Assembly: GCF_024323335.1 (NCBI RefSeq)
Contig: NC_066580.1
Location: 143,458,188 to 143,522,187 of the forward strand
Direction of reading: 5' to 3'
Length of the DNA: 64,000 bases
Origin: Lathyrus oleraceus
Taxonomy: Eukaryota; Streptophyta; Magnoliopsida; Fabales; Fabaceae
The notes under the pieces were generated by a model. The model ran no database searches. It had not been told where the DNA came from and saw nothing but the letters and a program-made list of their open reading frames with translations. Position numbers and translations under genes: made by a program. Below, piece after piece: positions 19,417 to 31,607 of this stretch. The first letter of the stretch is position 1; each line of letters opens with the position of its first letter.

Positions 19417-22400
19417 TCCTGACTAAAGGAGATCGGGATAGTGTCTTCAGCCTTCCAATTATTGAGTCCGTCGCCAATTGTTGGGTAGATCCAACTATCC
19501 AGGTCGCAATCACTGTCAGCATCTTCTACAACATTGATTTGATCTTTGACCGTCTTCTGAGGGTTGAATCCCAGACCAGCTTTGTCAGACTTGTACGGTA
19601 CGTTGATCAGTTGACCCCAGCCAGTACAGCCACCATCTTCAACCACAGCTTGAGCATCTTTCAGAGAAATCATAGCAGGAGGAGCACGAGTAACCTTGGG
19701 CATACAGGGAGTTGGCTTAAGGACAGGATCGGGCGGGGAAACCACTTCAAATGACTGAGTTGGAGTCTCGAAGAATTCACCATCCATCTCAACGTATCTG
19801 AAGGTATGCACACTACTGACAATGTATTCTTCCTCCCCACACACAGTGACGATCTTGCCCTCTATTGGATACCTCAGCTTTTGATGGAGGGACGAAGCCA
19901 CGGCACCTGCCTCATGAATCCAAGGGCGCCCCAGTAGGCAGGAGTAGGCAGGTCGAATGTTCATTACATAAAAGGTAGTGTTGAAAACTTGAGGTCCTAT
20001 CTTGATAGGGAGAACAACTTCACCGTGGACAACACTCTTTGCACCATCGTAAGCCCGCACCACAATGTCACTAGGCTTCAGTTCAACGCTCTTGCAGTCA
20101 AGTTTCTCGAGCACGGTTTTTGGTAACACATTCAAAAAAGAGCCATTATCGATCAGCACATGAGACAGGGTGATCCCTTTACACTCAATGGAGATATGCA
20201 GAGCCTTATTATGGTCCTTTCCCGCTGGTGTCAGGTCAGCATTGGAAAAACCTAGGCCACCGTCGACAGTCAGATTAACAACATAATTTTCGAACTGATC
20301 GACGGAGGTCTCCTGAGGTACATGGGCAGTCTTCAGGAATTTTATCAAGGCATTGGCATGAGATTCAGAAGACAACAACAAGGACAACATCGAGATTTTG
20401 GAAGGAGTGTGCCCCAACTGCTCTACCACATCAAAATCACTCTTGCGGATGATTTTCAACACTTCTTCCATTTCTCGTTTGGCAACGTCTTCAGTAGTAT
20501 CTTCGACCGGTGTCTCTGACTGAGAAGGATTGACTGGTTCCTTTCTTCGAGTCTCAGAAGCTGGGGGTGAGATCTCTGGAGAGAAGATCCTTCCGCTTCG
20601 AGTAATTTTACTAGTCCCAACGATGTCATTAGGATTAGCAGAATCACCAACTTGCTTTACGCCATGGATATAAACCTCACCTCCATAATTCCACGGAATG
20701 GCCTTGCTTGAGGAGTACGGTATTGGGCCAGGTGCAGTAATGATCAGGGGAGCTACCTTGGGCTCAGCAATGATCTTCACAGGTACTCTGGGAGCGGTAA
20801 TCTTAACCGGAACTTTAGACCTTGCAATCATAGATATTTCTTCAATAGGGTTTTCCGTTTTAGAAACCCTTTCAAAGAGAATTGTACGGTCGTCCATCAA
20901 CCGTTGAATGCCATTTTTCAATTTCAAGCAGTCCTCGGGCCAAAGTGTGCAGAGATTGCAATCTTCAGTACAACCTGGAAATAAACCAGCTTGCAATAAA
21001 TTCCTCTTTATGATCGGGAGAGGAGACGTTAAGTCCGCTACAGTAGTAATGAGAGAATCGTCATTGAGAGCATTAACAGCCTTGTCATGATTAGGCATAG
21101 GTGCATTGATGACATTAGGAGTCTCCGGAGGCTCGAACTCAATTTCCCCAGCATCGATCATGTCCTGAATCTTATTCTTCAACAGCCAACAATCATTTGT
21201 ATCATGCCCGGGGCTATCGGAGTGATATGCACACCTGGCATTGGGATTATAACGAGGCGAAGCAGTGTTGACATTTGCAGGAGGACCTCTGAGAGTGATT
21301 AGGTTTACCTTCAGCATACTTTGCAGTGCTTGTGCTAAAGTCATATTGAGCTTGGTAAACTGCCTTCTTGGTCTGTCTTGTCTTTGCTGGAAGTTTTGAG
21401 CTGGCGGGGCTGCGATCGTCACTGCTCCGATGGCATGGTCACCGATTTTCTTATTATGATTCTTTTGACCATACACAGCATTCGATTCATTCTTCCCATG
21501 GTAGGACTTTTTACTGCTTGTAGAAGTAGCTGCCTGTAATTTTCCACTTCGAATGCCGCTCTCCACCCGTTCACCTGTCAGTATAAGTTCAGTGAAACCT
21601 GATGAAGAACTCCCCAGTAGGTGGCTGTAGAATGGGCCAGTCAGAGTACCCATGAACAGGTCTACTAATTCTCGGTCAGTCATAGGGGGTTTGACCCTGC
21701 CGGCCAAATCTCTCCATTTCTGAGCATACTCTTTGAAGCTTTCTTTAGATCCCATGGCCATATTCTGCAACTGTAGCCGAGTAGGTGCTAATTCAGAATT
21801 GTACTGGTACTGCTTGTAGAAAGCCGTTGCTAGATCAGTCCAGGTGCGGACGTCAGAGCTCTCGAGCTGATAATACCATTCCAACTGAGTGCCAGATAGA
21901 CTCTCTTGGAAGAAATGGATCCACAGTTTCTTATCAGTGGTATGCGGCTGGATCTTTCTCACATAAGCCCTTAGATGCATCTGAGGACAAGACGCACCAT
22001 CGTACTTATTGAAAGTGGGGATTTTGAATTTGCGAGGAATGGTCACGTCGGAGACCAGACCCAAACTTTCGAAATCCAGACCAGGTGTCTTCTGACCCTC
22101 CATGGCTAGCATGCGTTCTTCCAGCAATTTGTACTTATCATCTCTTGGAGAGTACTGTTCATTTTCATACTCCTCATCATCATCCTCAGGGTTAGAGAAA
22201 TCAACATTCTCCTCCTCTGAATCATTTTCCGCCCCCTATTCTGGGCCATTCGGGATTCCAAATTTGATTCCCGTAGCCTGTCCTTTACGCCTTCTGCCCG
22301 GGTTAATGAAGCTCACAGCTTTCTTGTCCTTCTTCTTTTCAGCCAAAAGAGCCTTCAGCTCCTCCTGACCCTTGGACAAGCTTAGCATCATCTCCTTGAA

Positions 22401-22448
22401 TTGAGCATTCTGAGTCTGGAGATCTTTGACAGTCTGTTCGAGATCCAT
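19413..22448 (-). pseudogene. gag-pro: E2 gag-protease with one in-frame TAG
   Basis: A 1012-codon frame runs from Met at 22448 to TAA at 19413, interrupted only by TAG at 22238-22236 after codon 70. The first 70 residues are a Gln/Lys-rich, probably coiled-coil leader (MDLEQTVKDLQ). After the stop the acidic linker and the retrotransposon Gag domain follow (LWIHFFQESL, EYAQKWRDLAGRV, ELVDLFMGTL). A zinc-knuckle-like C-H-H-C set (CAYHSDSPGHDTNDC) sits near residue 300 of the downstream part. The protease motif LIDNGSFLNVLP comes near residue 650; Asn after Asp is usual in this clade as far as I recall. Internal Met codons at about 22127 could start a shorter product. A single C-to-T change of CAG would explain the stop; readthrough cannot be excluded. 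Confidence 0.88.
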
Positions 22449-22637
22449 TTTTCTGTTTAAGAGGCAGACCGTGAGAATATGGTCCTTTAGAACACCTGTT
22501 ATGCAATGTTATGTTATGCGATGCAATGTATGAAATGTTTTCAAGGACTTTTGGAATTTAACTCTGCATAAATCCCCAACAAGAGGGAAATGTTTTATTG
22601 CTACTTTTTTTTTATCATAATAGTAAAAATACAAAGC

Positions 22638-23966
22638 TCAAGTCTCCCAGGGGCGACTTCTTTTCGGGCGAAGATATGCATTGAGTCTTCGTTCCTCATT
22701 AAGCTGACTGGTGAGCTCTAACACTTTCTTCCTTTCTGCATTGAACTGAGCTTCGAAAGTATCTCTCTCTTCTCTCAACTGGGTCCAGGATCTTTTCAAT
22801 TCCTCAACATCAGTAGGCATATCTGGATAAGGAATGATCTGGGAAGTAGCTCCTTCGGCCTCTGATTCAACAGTCAATGGTCCGACTGCAAGATATGGCA
22901 TGACAAGTTCGCGAGCTCTGGTGCGCACCCATCTGAGATAAGGCTCCATAGGAATAGAATTTTTCTTTCCTAAATTGCTTCTTTTCACCATGCCCCAAGC
23001 TCGTACAAACCTTTGGCGGAGACCTTGAGAGTCATTGTCATAGTCAAACACTGTACCTTGAATAATCATTTCATGTGGACCATCTCTTCGAGCATGCCCA
23101 AACTGACGTAGGGCTAAGGCAGGATTATAAGTAATACCTCCCCTTATCCCCAGGAGTGGTACATTAGGGAATTCTCCACAACGGTCGATGAGGGTGACGT
23201 TTTCTCTGAGATTGGAACACCAACGGATGTCTGAATGGGAGAGTGCCATTGTCCTTTGAGACCATTTCAGATTTCGATCATTCTTCAAGACTGATTGAGG
23301 GAGGTGCGAAATAAACCACCTAGACAACAAAGGTACGCAGCACATGAGAGTCCCTTGCCTCCTCATAGTACGAGTGTGAAGGGAATGCAAGACATCCCCA
23401 AGCAAGGTAGGCACAGGATTATGTGTGAGGAATATCTTAATAGCATTCACATCTATGAATTGGTCCGGATTAGGGAATAGCACCAAACCATAGATTAGCA
23501 ATGCTAAAACATCTTCAAAAGCATGGACATTCACAACTTTTAGGAATTCTCGGGCCTTACTTATCAGAAATTTGGCAAGTAAACCTTTCGTTCCACTCCT
23601 TGTTACCCAATTGGTCTCAATGTCAGATTTTGTCATGCATAAAGCTGCGGCAACTTCTTCAGACTTTGGCATCTTTTCTAAACCACTGAAAGGTATTTGG
23701 TCCAGGATAGGTATCCCGAGCAGCTGGGAGAATTCTTCTAATGTGGGTACCAACTGATAATCTGGGAAAGTGAAGCAATGATGTTTAGGATCGAAGAACT
23801 GGAATAGGACTCTCATCATATCTTCCTTGAAACCAGTGGTAACTAAGTTGAGAAGATGACCATGTTTCTTGTTTAACTGAGCATGATCGGGAAGTTCTAA
23901 CACCAAATCCTTGAGTTGAGGAGAGATCGTTACAAGATTGATCCGGATAGTCTTCCTGGAAGCCAT
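22638..23966 (-). CDS. E2 ORF1, Ogre-specific protein of unknown function
   Basis: An intact 442-aa frame lies between the 5' leader and gag, in the place of the extra ORF1 that defines Ogre elements. The Met at 23966 is the first in frame and I see no upstream coding. The body has WCSN, LPQSVLKN and GIRGGITYNPALALRQFG strings common to this family and looks like a globular domain. The tail (about 375-425) is Glu/Arg-rich with heptad spacing, probably a coiled coil. The end is basic (RPKRSRPWET). Its role is not known. A distant relation to plant mobile-domain proteins is possible, but I cannot test it here. The spacer to gag is about 190 nt. Confidence 0.85.
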   Translation of the reverse strand: MASRKTIRINLVTISPQLKDLVLELPDHAQLNKKHGHLLNLVTTGFKEDMMRVLFQFFDPKHHCFTFPDYQLVPTLEEFSQLLGIPILDQIPFSGLEKMPKSEEVAAALCMTKSDIETNWVTRSGTKGLLAKFLISKAREFLKVVNVHAFEDVLALLIYGLVLFPNPDQFIDVNAIKIFLTHNPVPTLLGDVLHSLHTRTMRRQGTLMCCVPLLSRWFISHLPQSVLKNDRNLKWSQRTMALSHSDIRWCSNLRENVTLIDRCGEFPNVPLLGIRGGITYNPALALRQFGHARRDGPHEMIIQGTVFDYDNDSQGLRQRFVRAWGMVKRSNLGKKNSIPMEPYLRWVRTRARELVMPYLAVGPLTVESEAEGATSQIIPYPDMPTDVEELKRSWTQLREERDTFEAQFNAERKKVLELTSQLNEERRLNAYLRPKRSRPWET

Positions 23967-24017
23967 AACCTGTTTAACAGAGCAAAGCTAAATTCCTAAG
24001 TCCTTGAAATGGTTAGT

Positions 24018-24103
24018 ATGATGATGCTATGATGTTACGATGTTACGATGTTACGATGTTATGATGTTATGATGTTATGATGTTATGATGTTATGATGTT
24101 ATG
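24018..24103 (+). repeat. 9-bp minisatellite in E2 5' leader
   Basis: About nine copies of GATGTTAYG-type units occur, changing from TTACGATG to TTATGATG from left to right. It lies between ORF1 and the primer site. Confidence 0.9.
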
Positions 24104-24682
24104 TAAGCACAAACATGTCACACAACAATCATTCCTAGGTTTTAGGGCTTGCATGAGTTCCACAGGTAAGTACCCCCCCCCCACTGAAGTTTGGTTGGTT
24201 CAACCTGTCCTAGAATAGTAACCGGGTTCTAGAAGGATCTCAAATCATCGACCTTTCCTTAAGTCCACTTCAGTGCAACACCAAGTGGTTGACCGAAGCT
24301 TCCCTAAAGTCCAATCTCAAAGAGTGTAGTATCGAGTATCAACCAACCTCAGTCGGAACCGAAGCCAGTTATCTCACTACTTTCTAAAGGCTAGGATGAG
24401 TCAATTAGGGTTCTAAAGGTTTGGTTAATGCTTTGATGACACCACGCGGAAGCCAAATTTTTCCTCAAGTGAACATGAGGAACATCAGGACGACCAAAGT
24501 GCCACATTAACCGTAGCCATCATTTTGACCATTCCAGTATACGCCGGATAGTCGCGATGATCTATTGCTACTTACCTAAGGTACACTAGATCCGGGTGTA
24601 GGATCTTTCACTCAGACAATCCCTTAAAACGAAAGAACAAATTCAAACATAAATGATTTTTAAGGTGGACCTCTCTTTATTA
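24104..24682 (-). mobile_element. 5' leader of E2
   Basis: About 580 bases of untranslated sequence lie between the primer site and the minisatellite. A C-run of about eleven bases is at 24173-24183. I see no gene. It probably holds packaging and dimerisation signals, as in other LTR retrotransposons, but none can be identified. Confidence 0.7.
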
Positions 24683-24700
24683 TCCCCAGCAGAGTCGCCA
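24683..24700 (-). promoter_or_regulatory. Primer binding site of E2
   Basis: On the minus strand TGGCGACTCTGCTGGGGA begins four bases after the 5' LTR end. Ogre elements are described as using an arginine tRNA primer and this sequence fits that class. E3 has the same site with one base changed (44335-44352). Confidence 0.9.
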
Positions 24701-24704
24701 GTTC

Positions 24705-26879
24705 TGTCATACGGTGAACTGGACCTTATTGGATATGTAATCGCAATGTCGCGGTTAGCAAGAGTCGCCACCGACTTTTCTTTTATCCCGTAAGGAAAGG
24801 TGGAAAAGAACAGGAAAGACCTTAATTTTAAATTCTTAGGTTCGGGAGGTACTTTATACAAAGGGAAGGTATTAGCACCCTTTGTATCCATGGTTATCCA
24901 TGGGCTCTTAATTGCTCAATCATTTATGTTTTTCTTGTTTAAAAAAAGTGGTTGAGAAATGTATGAAAAATGTTTTGAAAACGAGAATTTAACTTTGTAA
25001 TGATTCTTGCATGAATGTATACAAAGTGGTTATCTCGTATAGTTTTTTTGAAAGTAGTTTAGAAAAATATAACTCGGCAATGATCCTAGTACGGATGTAT
25101 GCTAAGTGGTGATTTTCTAAAAAAGGATGTTTGAAAGGTGTGAGGTGTGAAAAGGATTTTTTTATGAATGAGCAATTAAGGTTACACCTGTCCGAGGTCT
25201 TTCCGAGCATTTCCTATCCTTATGAGGGTAAAACTGTCCTTACTATTGAGAAGTAAGTAGTTTTATCCTGGGGATGTAGAAGGGTCATCGTAGGGTCATC
25301 GATTGGTCATTGAAGGCAACAGTTGTGAGGATACCTTAGCATTCGAAGGGACTATCATCATTTAACCGTAGGCTACACCGAAGGGTCATCGAGGGACAAA
25401 ATCGTATTTTCGAAGGCAACATCCGAGGGACTATGATTTATTTTATGATGATTTAATCGAAGGGCCATTGCTAAGTGTATCCCCACATTCGCGGGACACG
25501 ACCGTGATATCGAAATTGTGGGGTAATACAGAGAGGTCCGATATCGTTTATTTAAAGTCCATGTTTTAAGTTCATTAGGTAATTATGGTGGTACCGCCTT
25601 AAATCGATACATTAAAATCAACACATTAAGGATCACTACATTGAAATTAATTAGGCAATCAATATGAATCTTCACATTAAAGTGAAACAATTTAGAATCC
25701 ATCTCCATGAAAGCTTCCCATGCATAAAGCGGAGTACCTAGCCGGCTATTTCTTCGGAAGTATGCTAGCCTTTACACCATGAACACACGGATTAAAGCAT
25801 CGAGATAAAATATAATTGGAAATTGCACCATAAGATAAATATAACAGCCAGGAATTTAAGCCAAATAATGCAGAATCATCATTAGGTAAACATAAAATGG
25901 GCAGCAAGAAGGCAAAGCAGCCCCTGGCCCGGTCGCCTCTGCTTCGCCTAGCGAAGGCTCAGCGAAGGCTCGCTGCGGGCTCGCCTAGCGAGGAGCTAGC
26001 GAGCGGCCACGGGTTTGAAATTTGAGAACATTAGGACCTCAACCTGCAGCATGGCTTATGGCATCCAACACATAATTAGATGGTTCAGTTTCACAATATT
26101 CAAGCACATTTAAATTCTCATGCAAAACTCCAAAATATTTATGAATTCAATTATAATATCCTCCACGAATTAAGAACATGAAGTGATACCATATGCCAAG
26201 TGAGAGTACAAAACGATATCACATGCAAATTAAGACACTAAAGTGGTACCACATGCAAAATAAGGACACAAAGTGATAATCATATGCCAATTAAGAAACT
26301 AAAGCGATAATAGTGAGGCAAACCTGTTTGCAAATCGAGTTGCAACCTTGAATTGGCGAGCCGGATTGAGTTGGGCGACGGTAGCTTCGGAGCGGGTAAG
26401 CGGCCTTCAGGGTTTCCGCCTTCTGAACTCTTTGGACCAGCAGGGTTTCGGTGCTAGGGTTTTCTCGGGATCTCTGTGTGAGTGTCTTCGGGTGAGTGAG
26501 TCCGTCTCTGTGTGTTCTTTTTCGTGGCAGAGGAGCATGTATTTATAGTAGTGGTAATGGTGACCTAGTGGGCTTAAAATGAGGTCCAAAAATCTCAAAC
26601 TTTCGCAAGCTTCGCTAGGCGAAGGAATTGCTCGCCTAGCGAGCAAACTAGGTCTGGGCTTTTTTGCTGGATCTGATGCTTCGCTGGGCGAGTGGCATGA
26701 TGCAATGTTCGCTAGGCGAAGGAGCTGCTCGCCTAGCGAGCCAGTTATTTTGGGCCGCCTGTGGATTGGGCCTGTTGTGAGTGGGCTTTTGTCCATTTGA
26801 TATCAGTGCCTTGCAGAACAAGTCAGAGGGTCTTGGAAAATGCTTTGTAATATCAACGGGCAAATTTTGGGGTATGACA
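24705..26879 (-). mobile_element. 5' LTR of E2 (2175 bp)
   Basis: The same sequence as 10744-12918, shifted by 13961 bp, with three visible base differences. On the minus strand it ends CCGTATGACA next to the primer site. Its promoter would transcribe leftward. It carries the same dyads and a PBS-like TGGCGACTC at 24762-24770. Confidence 0.95.
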
Positions 26880-27832
26880 TTGGCCAAATATCAACTTTGA
26901 TGTAGGAGTATTGAGAAGATTCATGCATGATCCAAGGAAGTATCATTTACTAGATGGAAAAAAAGTACTAAGATGCATAAAGGGAACCTTGAGGCATGGT
27001 GTATTTATCTCATATGGAAGAAAGATAAGCAAAGAAGAGGTGGTATGATTTTCTAATTCAGACTGGTGCGGTGACAGATTGGACATGAGAAGTACCAGAT
27101 TTTATGTCTTTAAGTTTCAAAGATCTCCAATCTCTTGGATCTCTAAGAAGCAACCTGTTGTGGCTCTGTCGAGCTGCGAGGAAGAATATATTTCTAGTTG
27201 TTCAGCTACTTGTCAAGCTGTTTGGATTGAAGTTGTACTTATTGAACTTAGAGTAAACATTCAAGTATCAATCAAGCTCTTTGTTAACAACAAATTTGCA
27301 GTAAAGTTAGCTAAGAATCATGTCTCTCATGGAAGATCCAAGCATATTTAAACAAGGTTTCATTACATAAGAGAGCAAGTGAATAAAGGAAGGTTTGTAG
27401 TGAGATATTGTCCTACCAAGGACCAGATTATTGATATCTTGACTAAGGTTGTAAAAGGAGTACAATTTTATAAGCTTAAGATAGACATGGGAATGGTAGC
27501 ATTTGATTCAGAGGTTGGAACGACTTCTAGATCACTAACCTCTGAAGGTTTGATGGCTTTTGAATCATCATCCTCTGAAGGTGTCAGAGGCTGGAACAAC
27601 CTAGCCTCTGAAGGAGTCAAAGGATGGAGCAGTCAGACCTCTGAAGCTTTGATAGCTTCTGAACCATCATTCTCTGAAAGAGTTAGAGGTGAGAACTACG
27701 TTTGAACCTATAGCCTATAAAGTAGATTTTGAAGCATGGCTAGAGCTTGAAGCAGCTTCTAAAGATTGGTTGGAGTCTGAAGTATCAACTTCTATTGTGT
27801 ATGACTTGGTGAAAGTTTGAATTTAGGGAGTG
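26880..27832 (+). pseudogene. Copia-2 polyprotein remnant, part 2 (RT end and RNase H)
   Basis: After the second TTGGC the copia-2 frame resumes with a WPNINFDVG string, completing the RT C terminus. The Ty1/copia RNase H follows: SNSDWCGDRLDMRST near 27055-27100, SWISKKQPVVALSSCEEEYI near 27135-27195, and KHI then YIREQV near 27340-27380. Stops interrupt it at about 27045 and 27350. A serine/glutamate-rich tail with repeated SEGV-type words runs to 27703. A purine-rich tract (TTTAGGGAGTG) precedes the 3' LTR. Confidence 0.85.
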
Positions 27833-28044
27833 TTTTGTATATTAATTCAAACTTAGTTAGTTAGTTACTTAAATGTATATATAATAACTATTGGTGTAGT
27901 TATGTAAAAATATATCTCTTTCATAACAATCATCTTTTCTTATTCAATATCCATTACTCTCTTTTTTCTTCCCTTCCACTCCAACATTCTCTCTATCTTT
28001 CTCTCAATTAACTTTCGCATTCGCAAGGTGTGATAATACCAACA
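27833..28044 (+). mobile_element. 3' LTR of copia-2
   Basis: It matches the 5' LTR from TTTTGTATATTAATTC to ACCAACA with scattered substitutions and without the CT expansion. Divergence is clearly higher than between the E2 LTRs, so copia-2 is older than E2. Confidence 0.85.
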
Positions 28045-28589
28045 AGAAGTGAATGCTTACATACCGCACACAAACATGTTATTGTTTCCGATCAAAACTC
28101 CACATCATTTCACCCTTGCAGGTTGCATACTTATGGGGTTGTGATACACCATGCATTTTAACAAATTCAAAGCATTAATGTAAGAAATTCATCCTTATAA
28201 GCTTTGTGTTGGAGGGTTTATGGATAATTATAAGTCTTATAATTAGTTCAACATATACATTGGGATGGTATAAATCTCAATAATCAAACCTAATAGATCA
28301 TGATCCAAAAATATTAAGCAAGAAGACATTGGCATATGTGTGAGTTTACTTGGTCAAAGCCATGAAAAATATGATCTTGGAAATAGAGAATCAGTGGAAA
28401 TTAACACACATGAAAGAGAAGCATAAACGAACCCATGAAGACAAATGAAAAGAAGTTACAAATTCTCTGTATATAGAGACTCATCACATAACAAAGAACT
28501 CGCTCACTATTTACGCAAATACTAAACACCTAGATTAAAAGGTTAAGGCTCTCACATGTTGGACAAATGAATATAAACATAAGAAATGA
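28045..28589. other. Unassigned, probably rest of copia-1 LTR
   Basis: AT-rich sequence without an open frame or clear repeat. It should be the continuation of the copia-1 LTR after the copia-2 insertion. I could not find its end. Confidence 0.4.
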
Positions 28590-29440
28590 AGGAGGTGAAT
28601 TATGTTGCTTTGAAAAATAATGTCCTATTAAAACAAAATCTTTGGAAAAAGTAATTATTTAAAACAATTTTGTAACTTAAACAAATATAAGCAGCGAAAT
28701 AAATAAATAAAGAGAAATCAGAGTGAAGAAGAGATGAAGGCACGACGGAAATAAAATAAAAAATAATAAAAATAAAAGGAGATAAGAGATAAGAAATATG
28801 CACCAAAGATTTATAGAGGTTCAGCCTAACCACTTGGCATACTCTCCTCAAGAATTTCTTCTTGAGATTTTCCATTATAGGTGTTAGTTTTTCATAAGTT
28901 ATGCCTACGAACATTCTTATAAGCAAACTTAGAGTTTTACACTGGTTATCCTCCAAATAAAACACGAGATTTTATACCAGCCTAATCTTGAACCAAATGA
29001 GAGATTTTACATCAGTCGGCGCTCACAAACTAAACAAAGATTTGTACAAACAATCTCACAAACCATATGAGAACTTTTACACCAGGAAAAGATCATAAAA
29101 CAAGGATATATTTTCATGGACAATCTCACGAACAAAACAACAACTTCTTACAAAGAGATTTTTTACAAGAGAAAAAATCCTCTTGCATAAATTACAATAT
29201 TACCCCTACACAAGAATACACAAGAAAATCCTCACTGATATTTTTTACTCCTAAAGCACGACAGTAATTTTAGTGGGAAATAAAAAACAATAAGAGAAGG
29301 AGTAGGGTGAGAAAGACTCAAAACATGTTTTCTAGTGTGGTTTGAAAGTGAGGAGAGCCATTTATTTATAGGAGAAAAATCTGACTCAAAAAGGAAAACT
29401 ATCAATGGGTTTTTTAATGCTTATAATCGATTATAACTTA
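28590..29440 (-). mobile_element. Degenerate copia-type LTR fragment
   Basis: It begins with GAAGGAGGTGAATTATGTTG, close to the inner LTR end of copia-1, followed by a GGTTCAGCC...CTCCTCAAGAATTTC segment common in SIRE-like LTRs. A TATA-like sequence on the minus strand lies near 29360-29370. No coding sequence or matching partner was found. Repeated ACACCAG/GAGATTTTACACC phrases occur at 28930-29090. Confidence 0.5.
29421..29436. repeat. 16-bp perfect palindrome
   Basis: TTATAATCGATTATAA is a perfect dyad. Related AATCGATTA and AATCAGTTA words recur at about 29566-29600. It lies in or beside a copia LTR fragment. Confidence 0.85.
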
Positions 29441-30291
29441 GGTCTACAGTATTATATGATTCATAAAATGACAACCCTAATTATAAAAAAGGAAGCCCTG
29501 TAGCAGCTAGTGTCATAATCAATAATTATGAGTGTTTTTAACTGGTTAGGAAGCTTTAACCCTTGCTTTAATCGATTAGGTGAAAGTATTAATCAGTTAG
29601 GTGGTGTATATAAGCATCTTAAGAGTTTATGAGCACCATTTATTAATCCCACAAGCACCTTGATGGTTTCTCTAAGGGTTTTAAGAAGTTTTATCAAATA
29701 GAGAGATTAAAAGAACTTTTAGGTAAGTGTGTGCATTTCCTTAGTAATATAGGAATTACTTGAATATCTTTTATAAGATTCTGATCACTCAGACATGAAT
29801 CAGGCAAGCTTTCACACTTCGCGTCTTTCATAAACTCTGAATCTTCAATATCCCTTGCTTAATTATTAGTGGTTCGGTACTTCATCTGGGGTTTGACTTC
29901 TTCTATCTAATGTGGCTTGATATAAATTCTTGATAGACACCATCATCAAAGATATTTGTTTGATTGGAGTTCATCAAAGATTCCATCAAACTCCACTAAC
30001 ATTAGGTGTTATCCTTAAGAGATTGGCTTTGACATCTTGGTCTCCCTGGCATAACAACTTGATCATCACTTCAGATGAAAACTTCTCCTCATAGTATTGT
30101 CATTATCATAACCATATAAGTCAGCTAACTGCTCTTAACATTATACCTACAAGCACATAGATCCACATCACCATCTTTGCAAATCAAAGAAAGAAGATTT
30201 GCATGTATAATCTTCGTCGGCTGGCCATCAATCTAGAGCAGGTGGCAACATACAATATATTAGAGACCGAAGCCTTGATCATGATACATCG
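29441..30291. other. Unassigned intergenic or decayed repeat sequence
   Basis: AT-rich sequence with no open frame above background, no terminal repeats and no recognisable motif. It is probably decayed retroelement sequence. Confidence 0.4.
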
Positions 30292-31335
30292 TGTTGGGTG
30301 AATATATATGTAGAATGGTTTATAAGAATGGGGGTTGAATGTACATTTCCCTTTTTAAAAATTGAAATTCTGGTATCAGATATGAGATGTCGAAGGTAAT
30401 GTCACTACACTAATATCTAAATAACAAGTGAAATATGAACAGAATAAAAATCAGGAAACAATTGAAAAACGACACAAGCAATTGTTAACCTAGTTCGGTG
30501 CCAACACACCTACGTCTAGGGGCTACCAAGCCAGGAAGGAAATCCACTAAACAGAATTAGTTCAAAGACTCTCAGCAAACAACTTCAAGTTATAGTCTTT
30601 TCACCTAATCTCTACCCGTGTGATTTCTATCTAAGAACTCTTAGAAATGAGACTCTACTCACTCCCCCTCAATCACAATAGTGATACTAGAACAAATACA
30701 AAAAAAAAAGACACACTTCAATGACACACACTTGATCTTGCATGAAAGCTTCAATCAAGTAAACAAATACACTCGTACTTCAAAGCTTAGAGTGAACAAA
30801 TTACAACTCAAAAACTCGGTCCAATTCACACATCAACAAGATGGATGAATGGCTCACAATTCACAAACTCACACAAGACTAAAAACCTAATCCTCACTCA
30901 CTTCACGTTCGTATCTTCTTGTATGTTACACAGGGTTTACAAAGTCTTTAAATAGAAGCTTTCTAAATGGGCCTGGGCAGCATGAAACCCTAATTCTATT
31001 TATTGAATATTTCCTAAGAAATAGCAACTAATCATTCCTTTTAGTGAGACAGAATATTCTGGCTTTAAATAGAATTACTTCTTGAATAACGCATGCAATC
31101 TCCACATAAGCACACAAAGACTTGCATGAAAAGCGCAACAACAAAATACATAACATTCAGAGTGAATGTTTTGTATGCACATGTCGTAACATCGGATCTG
31201 ACATCTTGAATAAATCCTACACAACCATATTAAACAATCTGCAGAAAGCTGATATCACATGTCAAGACTACAAGCGTGACATCTTGCAATAACACTAAGT
31301 TTTACCAAAATTGATGTCAATCCATAGAACCAACA
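30292..31335 (-). mobile_element. Copia (SIRE/Maximus-like) solo or truncated LTR, 1044 bp
   Basis: The ends are TGTTGG and CCAACA, a good LTR inverted terminal pair. Inside is the CCTAGTTCGGTGCCAAC and CTACGTCTAGGGGCTACC region that I associate with SIRE/Maximus LTRs. Flanks CATCG and AAAAT do not match, so a target duplication is lacking and the LTR is probably a remnant of a larger element. The strand is inferred by analogy with copia-1. Confidence 0.65.
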
Positions 31336-31607
31336 AAAATATTTTTCAAAACAAATTTGAAAGCGAAAGTAAAATTTTTTTAAAAAAATTATAGTGATTA
31401 TGTGATAGATAAATGTATAGTGTATATCTTAAGGAATTGCAAGCCAATGATGAAATAACTAATAACAATGAAAAAGTTAATCAAATTAAATTCCAATAGA
31501 AAAATTTCAATATAATTGGATCAACTGACTAAATATTCTAAAATTACAATACTAGCAAAACTACAAATTTACAAAACTAGATCTAACAAACCTACACTTA
31601 AACAATA

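Larger units (their letters stand above)
10744..26879 (-). mobile_element. Ogre element E2, nearly intact, 16.1 kb
   Basis: A complete minus-strand Ty3/gypsy Tat/Ogre retrotransposon. Reading from right to left it has a 5' LTR (26879-24705), primer site, ORF1, Gag-protease, intron and RT-RNaseH-RNaseH-integrase. These are followed by a long hairpin-bearing 3' UTR, a polypurine tract and the 3' LTR (12918-10744). Both LTRs are 2175 bp and I see three differences between them, which indicates recent insertion. The one clear coding lesion is an in-frame TAG early in gag. Extra ORF1, intron and arginine-tRNA-type primer site are known hallmarks of Ogre elements. The host sequence is copia-2. Confidence 0.95.

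Noticed and set aside
24683..24700. tRNA gene fragment
   Set aside because: The match to a tRNA 3' end is the primer binding site. No cloverleaf or tRNA gene body lies next to it.
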